64,000 bases of DNA from Coregonus clupeaformis. Taxonomy: Eukaryota > Chordata > Actinopteri > Salmoniformes > Salmonidae. The notes under the pieces were generated by a model. That model ran no database searches. It saw only the letters and a program-made list of their open reading frames with translations, and was not told the origin of the DNA. The position numbers were made by a program, and so were the translations under genes. Below are positions 1 through 10,263 of this stretch, piece after piece (within the stretch, counting starts at the first letter, position 1; the number at the start of each line of letters is the position of its first letter). Location: positions 31,426,643-31,490,642 of the forward strand of contig NC_059207.1 of the NCBI RefSeq assembly GCF_020615455.1, in the 5' to 3' direction.

Positions 1-413
1 CTCACGTTCTCATAAACGTGTTTTGTATTTCCATTTTGCACCACACTCACACCCAGCAGCATCCACCAGTCACACACAAAATAAGAATACACTTTCATAC
101 ACTTCAATAAAACTTTGCTCTACTGACTTACATCAGTAAGCAGATCATATGAAGCAGGATGTCCTTACTCTACTGAGGCTTTGCTTACAATTGCTTTCTT
201 TGAGTAGGCCATGATATCCTGATGCCAAGGGCACATCTTATCTATAACTTTAACCCAAACACCCGATGTGTTCGGGAAGGAGATGCTACAGCTATTTAGG
301 TCAGAGGCGTTGTGCTGTGATGTGCTGTTTTATTCGTTTTTTAAAGCTTTAGGGACTTTGAAGAGACCTTTAGTTGCATGCCTTGTGGAATATGAATGTT
401 TGTCAGAGCTACA
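1..413. other. Intronic or flanking sequence, nothing recognised
   Basis: No exon of the SLC6 gene, RNA gene or known repeat is seen here. Short open frames are of chance size. Confidence 0.3.
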
Positions 414-1727
414 CTATATATACAAAAGTATGTGGACACCCTTTCAAATTAGTGGATTTGGCTATTTCATTTACATTTTAGTCATTTAGCAGACGCTCTT
501 ATCCAGAGCGACTTACAGGAGCATTTAGGGTTAAGTGCCTTGCTTAAGGGCACATCGACAGATTTTTCACCTAGTCGGCCCGGGGATTAGAACCAGCGAC
601 CTTTCGGTTACTGGCACAACGCTCTTACCCACTAAGCTACCTGCCACCCACTAAGCTACCTGCCATTTCAGTCACGCCAGTTGCATAAAATTGAGCACAC
701 AGCCATGCAATCTTCATAGACAAACATTGGCAGTAGAATGGCCTCACAGAAGAGCTGACTTTCAACGTGGCACCGTCATAGGATGCCACCTTTCCAACAA
801 GTCAGTTCGTCAAATTTCTGCCCTGCTAGAACTGCCCCGGTCAACTGTAAGTGCTGTTATTGTGAAGGGGAAACGTCTAGGAGCAACAACGGCTCAGCCG
901 CCAAGTGGTAGGCCACACAAGCTCACAGATCTAGACCGCTGAGTGCTTAGGTGTGTAAAAATCATCTGTCTTCGGTTGCAACACTCACTACCGAGTTCCA
1001 AACTGCCTTTGGAAGCAATGTCAGCACAATAACTTTTCATTGGGAGCTTCACGAAATGGGTTTCCATGGCCGAGCAGCCGCACACAAGCCTAAGATCACC
1101 ATGCGCAATGCCAAGCGTCGGCTGGAGTGGTGTAAAGCTCGCCGCCATTGGACTCTGGAGCAGAGGAAACGTGTTCTCTGGAGTGATGAATCACGCTTCA
1201 ACATCTGGCAGTCCGACGGACGAATCTGGGTTTGGTGGATGCCAGGAGAATGCTACCTGCGCCAATGCATAGTGCCAACTGTAAAGTTTGGTGGAGGAAT
1301 AATGGTCTGGGGCTGTTTTTCATGGTTCAGGCTAGGCCCCTTAGTTCCAGTGAAGGGAAATCTTAACGCTACAGCATACAATGACATTCTAGTCGATTCT
1401 GTGCTTCCAACGTTGTGGCAACAGTTTGGGGAAGGCCCTTTCCTGTTTCAACAATGACAAGCGAGGTCCAGAAAAGGTTTGTTGAGATCGGTGTGGAAGA
1501 ACTTTACTAGCCTACACAGAGCCCTGACCTCAACCCCATCTAACACCTTTGGGATTAATTGGAATGCCGACTCTGAATGGAAGCAAGTCCCCGCAGCAAT
1601 GTTCCAACGTCTAGTGGAAAGCCTTCCCAGAAGAGTGGAGGTGGTTATAGTAGCAAAGGGGGGACCAACTCCATAATGCCCATGATTTTGGAATAAGAAG
1701 TTCAACAAGCAGGTGTCCACATACTTT
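414..1727 (+). mobile_element. Tc1-like transposon, degenerate, interrupted by a SINE
   Basis: Left end reads acactatatatacaaaagtat and continues as the salmonid Tc1 family whose ends contain AAAAGTATGTGGACA. Near the right end the inverted match (gtccacatacttttg) is followed at once by unrelated sequence, so the right terminus is truncated. The transposase is in the plus sense but split over frames (691-942, 951-1457, 1479-1676). Recognisable pieces are WSDESRFNIW (first catalytic Asp) and the GGGIMVWGCF box. The second Asp and the Glu region are damaged. A SINE sits at 470-664. It is related to the copies at 11839 and 53000. Confidence 0.85.
470..664 (-). repeat. tRNA-derived SINE (HpaI-like head) inserted in Tc1
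   Basis: On the minus strand it begins GGCAGGTAGC, contains promoter box-like sequences (TAGCTTAGTGGGTAAGAGCG and GGTTCTAATCC) and ends GCGTCTGCTAAATGACTAAAA, the shared tail of several salmonid SINEs and LINEs. The hexamer ATTTCA (464-469 and 665-670) flanks it, a target-site duplication. About 18 bases near the head (cccactaagctacctgcca) are tandemly duplicated. Confidence 0.85.
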
Positions 1728-1732
1728 TGATG

Positions 1733-1897
1733 TCCACCCTCTGTGGAAAGGGTTCTATATGGAACCCAAAAGGGTTCTACTTGGAAACAAAATGCTTCTA
1801 CCTGGAAGCAACAAGGGTTATTCAAAGGGTTATCCTATGGGAACAGCCGAAGAACCCTTTTAGGTTCTAGAAAGCATTTTTTTTTTAAGAGTGTACT
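1733..1897 (+). repeat. AGGGTTCT-rich fish interspersed repeat
   Basis: Repeated motifs such as AAAGGGTTCT and GGAACC, ending CTAGAAAGCA(T)n AAGAGTGTA, match a non-autonomous DNA-transposon-like repeat common in fish. The exact family is not recalled. It lies just outside SLC6 exon 4. Confidence 0.55.
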
Positions 1898-1957
1898 GCT
1901 CTAAGGAGGACTAACAATAAGTAGCTGCTGTTGTGAGGGAAGAGAATGCACTCTGAC

Positions 1958-2084
1958 CTTGCCAGTGGATTTGACGCCTTTGAAGATGCATAAGTAGACA
2001 ATGACCCAGGCCAGGATGAGGATGCCAAACAGCTCCCAGCGTAGTCCTCCTGCCTCCTCAATACCATTGGTTATCTCCAGAAGC
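1958..2084 (-). CDS. SLC6 transporter (ine-like), coding exon 4
   Basis: Fourth coding exon seen, 127 nt, acceptor ctctctcagtcacag, entered in phase 2. It encodes residues ~202-243: NGIEEAGGLRWEL followed by TM4 (FGILILAWVIVYLCIF) and KGVKSTGK, a strongly conserved SLC6 stretch. I place the donor at GGCAAG|gtcaga, but GTCAGA is weak. A second possible donor six bases on (GTCAGA|gtgcat) would add Val-Arg, as I recall in inebriated (KVRY). The remaining exons (TM5-TM12) must lie beyond the left edge; no further SLC6 exon is visible in 1-1957. Confidence 0.85.
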
Positions 2085-2369
2085 CTGTGACTGAGAGAGG
2101 AAGGAAGGGTCAGGATGGGAAACAAAGCTAAAGAAACCTTCATAGCTTATCATACTGTTATCATTCAATAACACAAAAGCCCTGACTTTACAGTAATCTG
2201 TCCTCCTGCTTCAATTCACATCCAGCTTGGAGTTTTCATTACTTTTCTCACCATATGATTATCCAAAGAGAGTACAAACCCTCTGCGATAAAACAAGCTA
2301 TAACAATAACACCAAGAGTCCTGAGCCCTACCCATGCCCTCGACTTTCATGCCCTACCACTACGTCAAT

Positions 2370-4257
2370 AAACATTTTATTAAATGAAGATTCCCAATGA
2401 GAGTTCAACCTTTATTAACCAACTCAAAAAGACAGCCAGAAGTTTGTTGAATTCCCAATGTGTTATTACTGCTTTCAACCATCTAAAAGTACAACCAAAT
2501 TCCAATGGAAAAACAATGTCTGATTTTTGGTTTAGTGATCATCTAAATGTGTTATCATTGCGCTTTCAACCATTTAAAAGCACAACAAAGTTCAAATGGG
2601 AATACAATATAGTCAGATATTTTGTATTAATACAACAACTCAATGTGTTATAACTGTGCTTCATCTACTATCACAACCAAATGACCTGGATTTCAGTTGA
2701 AATTAAATTAAAAGTACATAGTGCAAGTGATCAATGCTGTTCAAGATTCTGCTATCTTTGCATGCTATCTTGAACATGCACGCTTTCTATGATCACATAA
2801 AATATACATTTATAGTTACATTAGGCTAACCTCAAAATGTGGCCATGGATGTGTTACTCATTTAAAGGTTGAATAACTACTGTTACATTCGTTTGTAAGC
2901 TAGCCCTAACTTTAGGATATTTACTGTATTACAAAAATATTATTGAATTGTGTTTGGTTGACAATGAATCCAAATGTTAACATTTAAAGAATATCTAATG
3001 CTTGAAAAGTTTCATCTCAGCCACTGGTTTAATCCTATTCTTTAACTTTTAATTTTGGTTTAGTTGGAGATGTAAATCCAACATGTAATTTGTTAACAAG
3101 TTAATAGGCTATTTACTGTATGGCAAAAGTGATATTGAAATGTGTTTGGTTGTCAACAAATTCCAGTTTGTCTATAAGTTAATAATTATATGTTGGATTC
3201 ACGTCTCCATCTCAACCAATAATCCAAGTTAAAGAACAGGACTAAATTAAATCAAACGTTATTTAAAGTGCATTTAAAGTTAGATTTAATTAGATTTACT
3301 GGAATTAAAGCCAGACTAACTCAGTGGCACAGATGGAACTATCCAAGCAGAAAATACATCTCCTTCAAATGTTGATATTTGGTTGCGTTGACAACTAAAC
3401 ACAATTCAATATCCAGTTTGTCTATAAATTAATAATTTATATGTTGGATCACGTCTCCATCTCAACCAAAACAATCGATGTTTAAGAATAGGATAAAATC
3501 TAAATCAACCTTTAAATGCACTTTAAATAAAGTTTGATTTGATTTAGTCCTATTCTTTAACTTAGATTGTTGGTTGAGATGAAGACGTATTAATGATTAA
3601 CTTGAAGATTACATTTCAAATCAACAAAAGCTTGAAACCGTAGGCCTATATTTATTGTTTATTTTTAGTTGAACAATAGCTGCTGATGACTTTGCAAATT
3701 CTATATAGGCCTAAATAATATAATTGGTGATATGAATTATAAAGTATGGTAACATTTCATTTGCTCTGTTAAACCTACCGTTCTGAAATGACTTTGATAG
3801 CAACAGTGAATATATTTAGTTATTAAGAGTTCTCTCAATAATCATTCTCACAATAGCACATTGGTAGTAGTCAGTGACAAATATAAAAGCTAAGCATGGC
3901 TGGGCTTGGTTAAAACCATAGATGGGCGACCAAATTAATAGCTGTAGATAAACTCTTCAGTAGGAGGTGCTGCACAGCCTAATGTTTTTTTATTTTTATA
4001 GTGGATATACATTTGAAGATATGACGTTGTTTCAAAGGTACAAATTCAACATATTTAATACAAGGTTTGTCAATGTTGAAAATTGGTTACCATTAGGACC
4101 TAATCCTGTGGTTGAAATTTCACCCTCAAAACAACAGTTAACGTTGATTACTTTTTGCAAATCAAATGTATTTTAAACAGATTCCACGTCACAATACGTT
4201 GACAAATTACATTGAAACAATGTCAATTCAACCAGTTTGTGCCCAGTTGGACGGTGC
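2370..4257 (+). repeat. Interspersed repeat ending in GTGCCCAGT, copy 1
   Basis: AT-rich sequence with many TTGGTTGA/AACCATTT-like internal repeats. It is co-linear with the copy at 28118-30626 (shared start CAACTCAAAAAGACAGCCA, shared end CAACCAGTTTGTGCCCAGT). The right end carries the inverted CACTGGGCAC-type terminus known from a widespread fish element; the left terminus is missing here. No open reading frame belongs to it. It stops a few bases from the donor of SLC6 exon 3. Confidence 0.65.
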
Positions 4258-4261
4258 TTAC

Positions 4262-4472
4262 TCAAAGTACTGCTGACTGGCTGATTGCAGGTGGGTGGCG
4301 TTTCCAGGGAAACCGCTGGAGCAGTTACCCACAGCATTCCAGGTGTTGTTGCAGGACTGCCAGGGAAGGTTGGCTCGGAATGAGTTGAAGAAGTAGTAGA
4401 GCGCCCAGCTCATGAGAACGTTGTAGTAGGTGCAGAGCACAAAGGAGATGACAACTGTGGCAATGCCCACAC
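4262..4472 (-). CDS. SLC6 transporter (ine-like), coding exon 3
   Basis: Third coding exon, 211 nt, acceptor ctacag at the upper end and donor TTTGA|gtaagc at the lower end. It encodes residues ~131-202: TM3 (TYYNVLMSWALYYFF, with the conserved YYN of the family) and the long extracellular loop 2. The loop has two Cys spaced as in the family disulfide (LPWQSC and GNC) and three N-glycosylation sequons (NNT, NCS, NAT), which fits a mature surface protein. Phase 1 in and phase 2 out agree with the neighbouring exons. A transposon-like repeat ends within about ten bases of the donor. No stop or frameshift is seen. Confidence 0.92.
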
Positions 4473-4479
4473 CTGTAGA

Positions 4480-5090
4480 GCGACAGGGAGGGCAAAGGGG
4501 ACAAAGTAAGATACCTTACAGTGGTGATGGCCAAGCAGCAGTAGCTACTTTCTCCTCTGGTGTCTCTTGTATATGGGCCTCCATCGGCAGTGTACTGAAC
4601 TGTATGTGGATCTGTAAAGGTAGGCCTGGGTAAACAATGGTAGTGCTCCCATTAACAATTAGCGCTGGACAATTAATTTTTTAAGATACTGGACAAAGAA
4701 GGTACACTTCCAGTTAAAGTGTAGTACTAGGATAAATTCATCCAGCCAGCATGTGTGAGGTTCCAAGAAAGATGAATAGCTGCTATGGTAGGGTTTTAGA
4801 CATGCATGTGGCTACAATTCAACTAACCTAATGTAGCAGGCGTAAAATAAATGCCTGAGCGGCGTTTCTATCTTTTTTGTCGGGGGAGGTTCTCTTCTGC
4901 ACTGTTCAACCAATCCAGTAAATGTGGAGGAGGAGTTAAGATGGAGTGTCTCCCAAAAGCTGAAGTCACGTCACAGGCGCTCTTTTCCATTTCCCCTTAA
5001 AACCGGAAGCATCCGGTTGTTACCGACCCGCTGAGTGTGCAATCCAACAAACACTTTCCAGGAAAGCCAAAGCTCAAGAACAATAAGTCC
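4480..5090. other. Intronic stretch, nothing recognised
   Basis: SLC6 intron 2 (next to exon 3). The short open frames overlapping the exon edge are out-of-frame readings. No RNA gene or familiar repeat. Confidence 0.3.
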
Positions 5091-5094
5091 TTAG

Positions 5095-5285
5095 AGCATG
5101 TTACAAATTTATTACATGGCGGGCTGAGTGTCTGCGGGTTTTTGCTCCTCCCTTGTACTTTATTAATTGAGGTCACTAATTAGTAAAGAACTCCCCTCAC
5201 CTGGTTGTCTAGGTCTTAATTGAAAGGAAAACCCCCAAAAAACAGCAGACACTAAGCCCTACATGGAATGAGTGACACCCCTGCC
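5095..5285 (+). repeat. Fish interspersed repeat (CTAGGTCTTAATTGAAAGGAAAA family)
   Basis: Contains ACCTGGTTGTCTAGGTCTTA, GAAAGGAAAA and the end GGAATGAGTGACACCCCTG, which I recognise as a high-copy fish repeat. Boundaries are approximate. Confidence 0.45.
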
Positions 5286-5553
5286 TTAGAGCTTTCTCAA
5301 ATATGTTTTTTTTGAAAGGTTCAGTAACAGGACCCATTCAAAACAATAAAAACCAGAGGTGGGAAGGGAACGCAACATTGGCCATAACCGGGTCACAACT
5401 AAATAGGCCAGCAGTTCCTAACTTAGAATAATTCCACTCTATTTTGTGGGAACTGAAGAAGAGTCATATGTGGACATCCTGTCCAGGCCTTCTGGCATCT
5501 GTGGATATATTGAGTTGGGATTTAATTTGCAACACAGTCCTTCAACAAGAGGA

Positions 5554-5557
<4 letters not shown>

Positions 5558-5594
<37 letters not shown>
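5558..5594. repeat. (TA)n microsatellite
   Basis: Eighteen or so TA units abutting the left end of the next Tc1-like element, which targets TA. Confidence 0.9.
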
Positions 5595-5604
<10 letters not shown>

Positions 5605-5606
<2 letters not shown>

Positions 5607-7199
5607 GTGGGGAGAACAAGTATTTGATACACTGCCAATTTTGCAGGTTTTCCTACTTACAAAGCATGTAGAGGTCTGTCATTTTTATCATAGGTACACT
5701 TCAACTGTGAGAGACGGAATCTAAAACAAAAATCAAGAAAATCACATTGTATGATTTTTAAGTAATTAATTTGCATTTTATTGCATGACATAAGTATTTG
5801 ATACATCAGAAAAGCAGAACTTAATATTTGGTACAGAAACCTTTGTTTGCAATTACAGAGATCATACGTTTCCTGTAGGTCTTGACCAGGTTTGCACACA
5901 CTGCAGCAGGGATTTTGGCCCACTCCTCCATACAGACCTTCTCCAGATCCTTCAGGTTTCGGGGCTGTTGCTGGGCAATACAGACTTTCAGCTCCCTCCA
6001 AAGATTTTCTATTGGGTTCAGGTCTGGAGACTGGCTAGGCCACTCCAGGACCTTGAGATGCTTCTTACGGAGCCACTCCTTAGTTGCCCTGGCTGTGTGT
6101 TTCGGGTCGTTGTCATGCTGGAAGACCCAGCCACAACCCATCTTCAATGCTCTTACTGAGGGAAGGAGGTTGTTGGCCAAGATCTCGCGATACATGGCCC
6201 CATCCATCAACCCCTCAATACGGTGCAGTCGTCCTGTCCCCTTTGCAGAAAAGCATCCCAAAGAATGATGTTTCCACCTCCATGCTTCACGGTTGGGATG
6301 GTGTTCTTGGGGTTGTACTCATCCTTCTTCTTCCTCCAAACATGGCGAGTGGAGTTTAGACCAAAAAGCTCTATTTTTGTCTCATCAGACCACATGACCT
6401 TCTCCCATTCCTCCTCTGGATCATCCAGATGGTCATTGGCAAACTTCAAATGGGCCTGGACATGCGCTGGCTTGAGCAGGGGGGCCGTGCGTGCGCTGCA
6501 GGATTTTAATCCATGACGGCGTAGTGTATTACTAATGGTTTTCTTTGAGACTGTGGTCCCAGCTCTCTTCAGGTCATTGACCAGGTCCTGCCGTGTAGTT
6601 CTGGGCTGATCCCTCACCTTCCTCATGATCATTGATGCCCCACGAGGTGATATCTCGCATGGAGCCCCAGACCGAGGGTGATTGACCGTCATCTTGAACT
6701 TCTTCCATTTTCTTCCAGTTGTTGCCTTCTCACCAAGCTGCTTGCCTATTGTCCTGTAGCCCATCCCAGCCTTGTGCAGGTCTACAATTTTATCCCTGAT
6801 GTCCTTACACAGCTCTCTGGTCTTGGCCATTGTGGAGAGGTTGGAGTCTGTTTGATTGAGTGTGTGGACAGGTGTCTTTTATACAGGTAACGAGTTGAAA
6901 CAGGTGCAGTTAATACAGGTAATGAGTGGTGAACAGGAGGGCTTCTTAAAGAAAAACTAACAGGTCTGTGAGAGCCGGAATTCTTACTGGTTGGTAGGTG
7001 ATCAAATACTTATGTCATGCAATGAAATGCAAATTAATTACTTAAAAATCAAACAATGTGATTTTCTGGATTTTTGTTTTCGATTCCGTCTCTCACAGTT
7101 GAAGTGTACCTATGATAAAAAAGTACAGACCTCTACATGCTTTGTAAGTAGGAAAACCTGCAAAATCGGCAGTGTATCAAATACTTGTTCTCCCCACTG
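5605..7199 (-). mobile_element. Tc1-like transposon (CAGTGGGGAGAACAAG family), frameshifted
   Basis: 1595-bp element with long inverted ends (CAGTGGGGAGAAC ... GTTCTCCCCACTG) between TA dinucleotides. Each end carries an outer and an inner AAGTATTTGATA-type repeat (IR/DR layout). The minus-strand transposase is in two overlapping pieces, 6830-6207 (N-terminal HTH, then WSDETKIELFG with the first Asp) and 6261-5821 (FQHDNDPKHT and SPDLNPIENLW with the second Asp and Glu). The frames overlap near 6207-6261 and an indel separates them. A few codons after the first HTH are also missing compared with the intact copy at 49968. Inactive as it stands. Confidence 0.92.
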
Positions 7200-7213
7200 T
7201 ATATATATATATA

Positions 7214-8640
7214 CAGTGCTATGAAAAAGTATTTGCCCCCTTTCTAATTTTCTCTACTTTTGCTTATTTGTGATACTGAATGTTATCAGATCTTCAACCA
7301 AAACCTAATATTAGATAAAGGGAACATAAGTGAACAAATAACACAACAATTACATATTTTTTTCATTTATTTCATAAACAAAGTTATGCAACACCCAATT
7401 CCCCTGTGTGAAAAAGTAATTGCCCCCTTACACTCAATAACTGGTTGTGCCACCTTTAGCTGCAATGACTCCAACCAAATGCTTCCTGTAGTTGTTGATC
7501 AGTCTCTCACGTCGCTGTGGACGAATTCTGGCCCACTCTTCCATGCAGAACTGCTTTAACTCAGTGATGTGTGGGTTTTCAAGCATTAACTGCTCGTTTC
7601 TGCCACAACATCTCAATTGGGATTAGGTCTGGACTTAGACTAGGCCATTCGAAAACTTCCAATTTGTTGCTTTTTAGCAATTTTCATGTAGACTTGATTG
7701 TGTGTTGTGTGTTCCTTCTATTAAGGCAAGTCGTCCAGGTCCTGAGGCAGCAAAGCATCCCCAAACCATCACACCACCACCACCATGCTTGACCTTTGGT
7801 ATGATGTTCTTACTGTGGAATGCAGAGTTTGGCTTTCGCCAGGCATTACTGGAACCATGTCGTCCAAAAAGTTATACTTTTGAATCATCTGTCCATAGAA
7901 CGTTCTTCCAAGAGTCTTGATGATCATCCAGGTGATTTTTGGCAAACTTGAGTCAACTTTTTGGACGAGATGGGTCCCATTATGCCTGGCGAAAACCAAA
8001 CACTGCATTCCACAGTAAGAACATCATACCAAAGGTCAAGCATGGTGGTGGTGGTGTGATGGTTTGGGGATGCTTTGCTGCCTCAGGACCTGGACGACTT
8101 GCCTTAATAGAAGGAACCATGAATTCTGCTCTGTATCAGAGAATTCTACAGGAGAATGTCAGACCATCCATCTGTGAGCTGAAGCTGAAGCGCAGCTGGG
8201 TCATGCAGCAAGACAATGATCCAAAACACACAATCAACTCTACATGGAAATTGCTAAAAAGCAACAAATTGGAAGTTTTGGAATGGCGTAGTCAAAGTCC
8301 AGACCTAATCCCAATTGAGATGTTGTGGCAGGACAAGAAACGAGCAGTTCATGCTTGAAAACCCACACGTCACTGAGTTAAAGCAGTTCTGCATGGAAGA
8401 GTGGGACAAAATTTGTCCACAGCGACGTGAGAGACTGATCAACAACTACAGGAAGCATTTGGTTGGAGTCATTGCAGCTAAAGGTGGCACAACCAGTTAT
8501 TGAGTGTAAGGGGGCAATTACTTTTAAACACAGGGGAATTGGGTGTTGCATAACTTTGTTTATGAAATAAATATGTAATTGTTGTATTATTTGTTCACTA
8601 TGTTCCCTTTATCTAATATTAGGTTTTGGTTGAAGATTGG
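7214..8640. mobile_element. Palindromic Tc1-like element (head-to-head half copies)
   Basis: Left half (7214 to about 7873) carries the 3' half of a transposase on the minus strand. Right half (about 7959-8640) carries the same part on the plus strand. Both halves contain the C-terminal RLINNYRKHLVGVIAAKGGT (minus 7434-7616, plus 8315-8503). Both also contain the AT-rich stretch with ATCTAATATTAGGTTTTGGT. The right half further reads GGGVMVWGCFAA and QQDNDPKHT. About 85 bp of single-copy transposase sequence form the centre. Only the left outer terminus (CAGTGCTATGAAAAAGTA) is present; the right terminus is lost at the junction near 8640. Neither half can encode a whole transposase. Confidence 0.85.
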
Positions 8641-9132
8641 AGTATCTGTCCATAGGACCACTTTAAGCCATACACTCCACAGAGCTGGGCTTTACGGAAG
8701 AGTGGTCAAATAAAAGCCATTGCTTAAAGAAAAAAATAAGCAAACACGTTTGGTGTTCGCCAAAAGGCATGTGGGAGACTCCCCAAACATATGGAAGAAG
8801 GTGCTCTGGTCAGATGAGACTAAAATTGAGCTTTTTGGCCATCAATGAAAACGCTATGTCTGGTGCAAACCCAACACCTCTCATCACCCCGAGAACACCA
8901 AAAAGGTGGCTCTACAAAGTATTGACTTTGGGAGGGTGAATAGTTATGCACACTCAAGTTCTGTTTTTTTTGTCTTATTTCTTGTTTCACAATAAAACAT
9001 ATTTTGCATCTTCAAAGTGGTATGCATGTTGTGTAAATCAAATGATACAAACCCCCTCAATTTTAATTCCAGGTTGTAAGGTAACAAAATAGGAAAAATG
9101 CCAAGGGGGGTGAATACTTTCGCAAGCCACTG
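8640..9132 (+). mobile_element. Internally deleted Tc1-like fragment
   Basis: Starts inside a transposase gene (GGACCACTTTAAGCCATACA) and keeps the stretch encoding the first catalytic Asp (SDETKIELFGHQ). It then jumps to the right terminus (GGGTGAATACTTTCGCAAGC...CACTG, TA following). It belongs to the same family as 56534-58173 but in the opposite orientation. It is fused directly to the palindromic element, with no left end of its own. Confidence 0.8.
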
Positions 9133-9134
9133 TA

Positions 9135-9857
9135 TCTGCGGAGTCTCGAAACATATTCCAATCATCCCTAACAAAGCAGTCCTGCAGCATAACCTCTGAT
9201 TCTGGTGACCATTTCTCAATGGAACGAGTCACAGGTACTTCCTGTTTGAGCTTCTGCTTGTAAAACAGAAAGCAGGAGTACGGAGTCATGATCTGATTTG
9301 CCGAATGGCGGACGAGGGAGGGCCTTGTATGCTTGCTTGTGGGTAGAATAACAGTGGTCTAGGGCTTTATCGCTCCTAGTGGTGAAGGAGACGTGTCCTG
9401 TCCGCACGGTTAGTGGAGAATCCATCGAGTTGCATAGCCATCTTGTCCGAGAGCCATGTTTCAGAAAAGCAGAGAATATTGCAGTTTCTAGAGTCCCATT
9501 GGTAGCAAATCCGCGATCTGAGGTGGATGTGGGCGTGCTCACCCCACCGTTTCCTGTAGTCCACTTATTATCAAGTGACTGGCCAGTAGAAAATGCAGGG
9601 ATGCAGTGGCCGGTTTTCCCTTCACCTTAATCTCTCCAGGATGTCTCTTGCCTCTGTAACGCCGGCGTTTCCTCTTGGGTAGCCCGAAAATTGGGTCGGA
9701 ATTACAGAAATAGCCCAGGGCAGATGAGTCGAAATCGAAGTCGGAATTGAGGTACGTAACTGCAGATCTGATGTTGAAAGTTCTTGTCGGTTGTAAGAAA
9801 TTATAGTAGATACATTTAGTGAAAATAAAGTAAAAATAAATGGCAAAGTTGGGTTGG
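9135..9857 (-). mobile_element. Antisense L2-type LINE, endonuclease region fragment
   Basis: The minus strand reads LCFSETWLSD and, in a neighbouring frame, a SDHDSVLL stretch, motifs of the apurinic-like endonuclease at the start of LINE ORF2. Frames are broken (9564-9376, 9542-9216). Sequence to the right looks like the 5' region of the same LINE and continues after the solo LTR to about 10260. Reverse transcriptase is not present here. Expected role when intact: nicking target DNA for reverse transcription. Confidence 0.7.
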
Positions 9858-10193
9858 TGTCACGCTCGTGGATTGACGGCTCGGACCAAGGTGCAGCGTG
9901 GTAGGCGAACATTTTAATTCAATAAATGAACACAGACCAAACAACAAAATACACACAAACGTAAAGTACTGCAGGCTACAAAGCCCCTACACAAAACCAA
10001 GATCCCACAAACTAAGGTGGGAAAAAGGCTGCCTAAGTATGATCCCCAATCAGAGACAACGATAGACAGCTGCCTCTGATTGGAAACCATACCCGGCCAA
10101 CAAAGAAATAGAAAAACTAGAATGCCCACCCAAATCACACCCTGACCTAACCAAATAGAGAATAAAAGGGATCTCTAAGGTCAGGGCGTGACA
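9858..10193. mobile_element. Solo LTR-like element, 336 bp, with 5-bp target duplication
   Basis: Begins TGTCACG and ends CGTGACA, and is flanked on both sides by GTTGG (9853-9857 and 10194-10198). TG...CA ends with a 5-bp duplication are what an LTR retrotransposon leaves after its two LTRs recombine. I recognise the internal sequence (CCCAATCAGAGACAACGATA on this strand) as a common salmonid repeat. The transcription sense is likely minus, because AATAAA-like tails read that way. It contains no gene. Confidence 0.75.
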
Positions 10194-10263
10194 GTTGGAG
10201 CTTGCAAAAAGGCAGCCATCCAGTATGGCGCCATCTTGAGTAAGCTTAAGTCAAGTTTGGTGT

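Noticed and set aside
5444..5724. Overlapping frames with Tyr-Ile repeats
   Set aside because: Translation of the (TA)n microsatellite.
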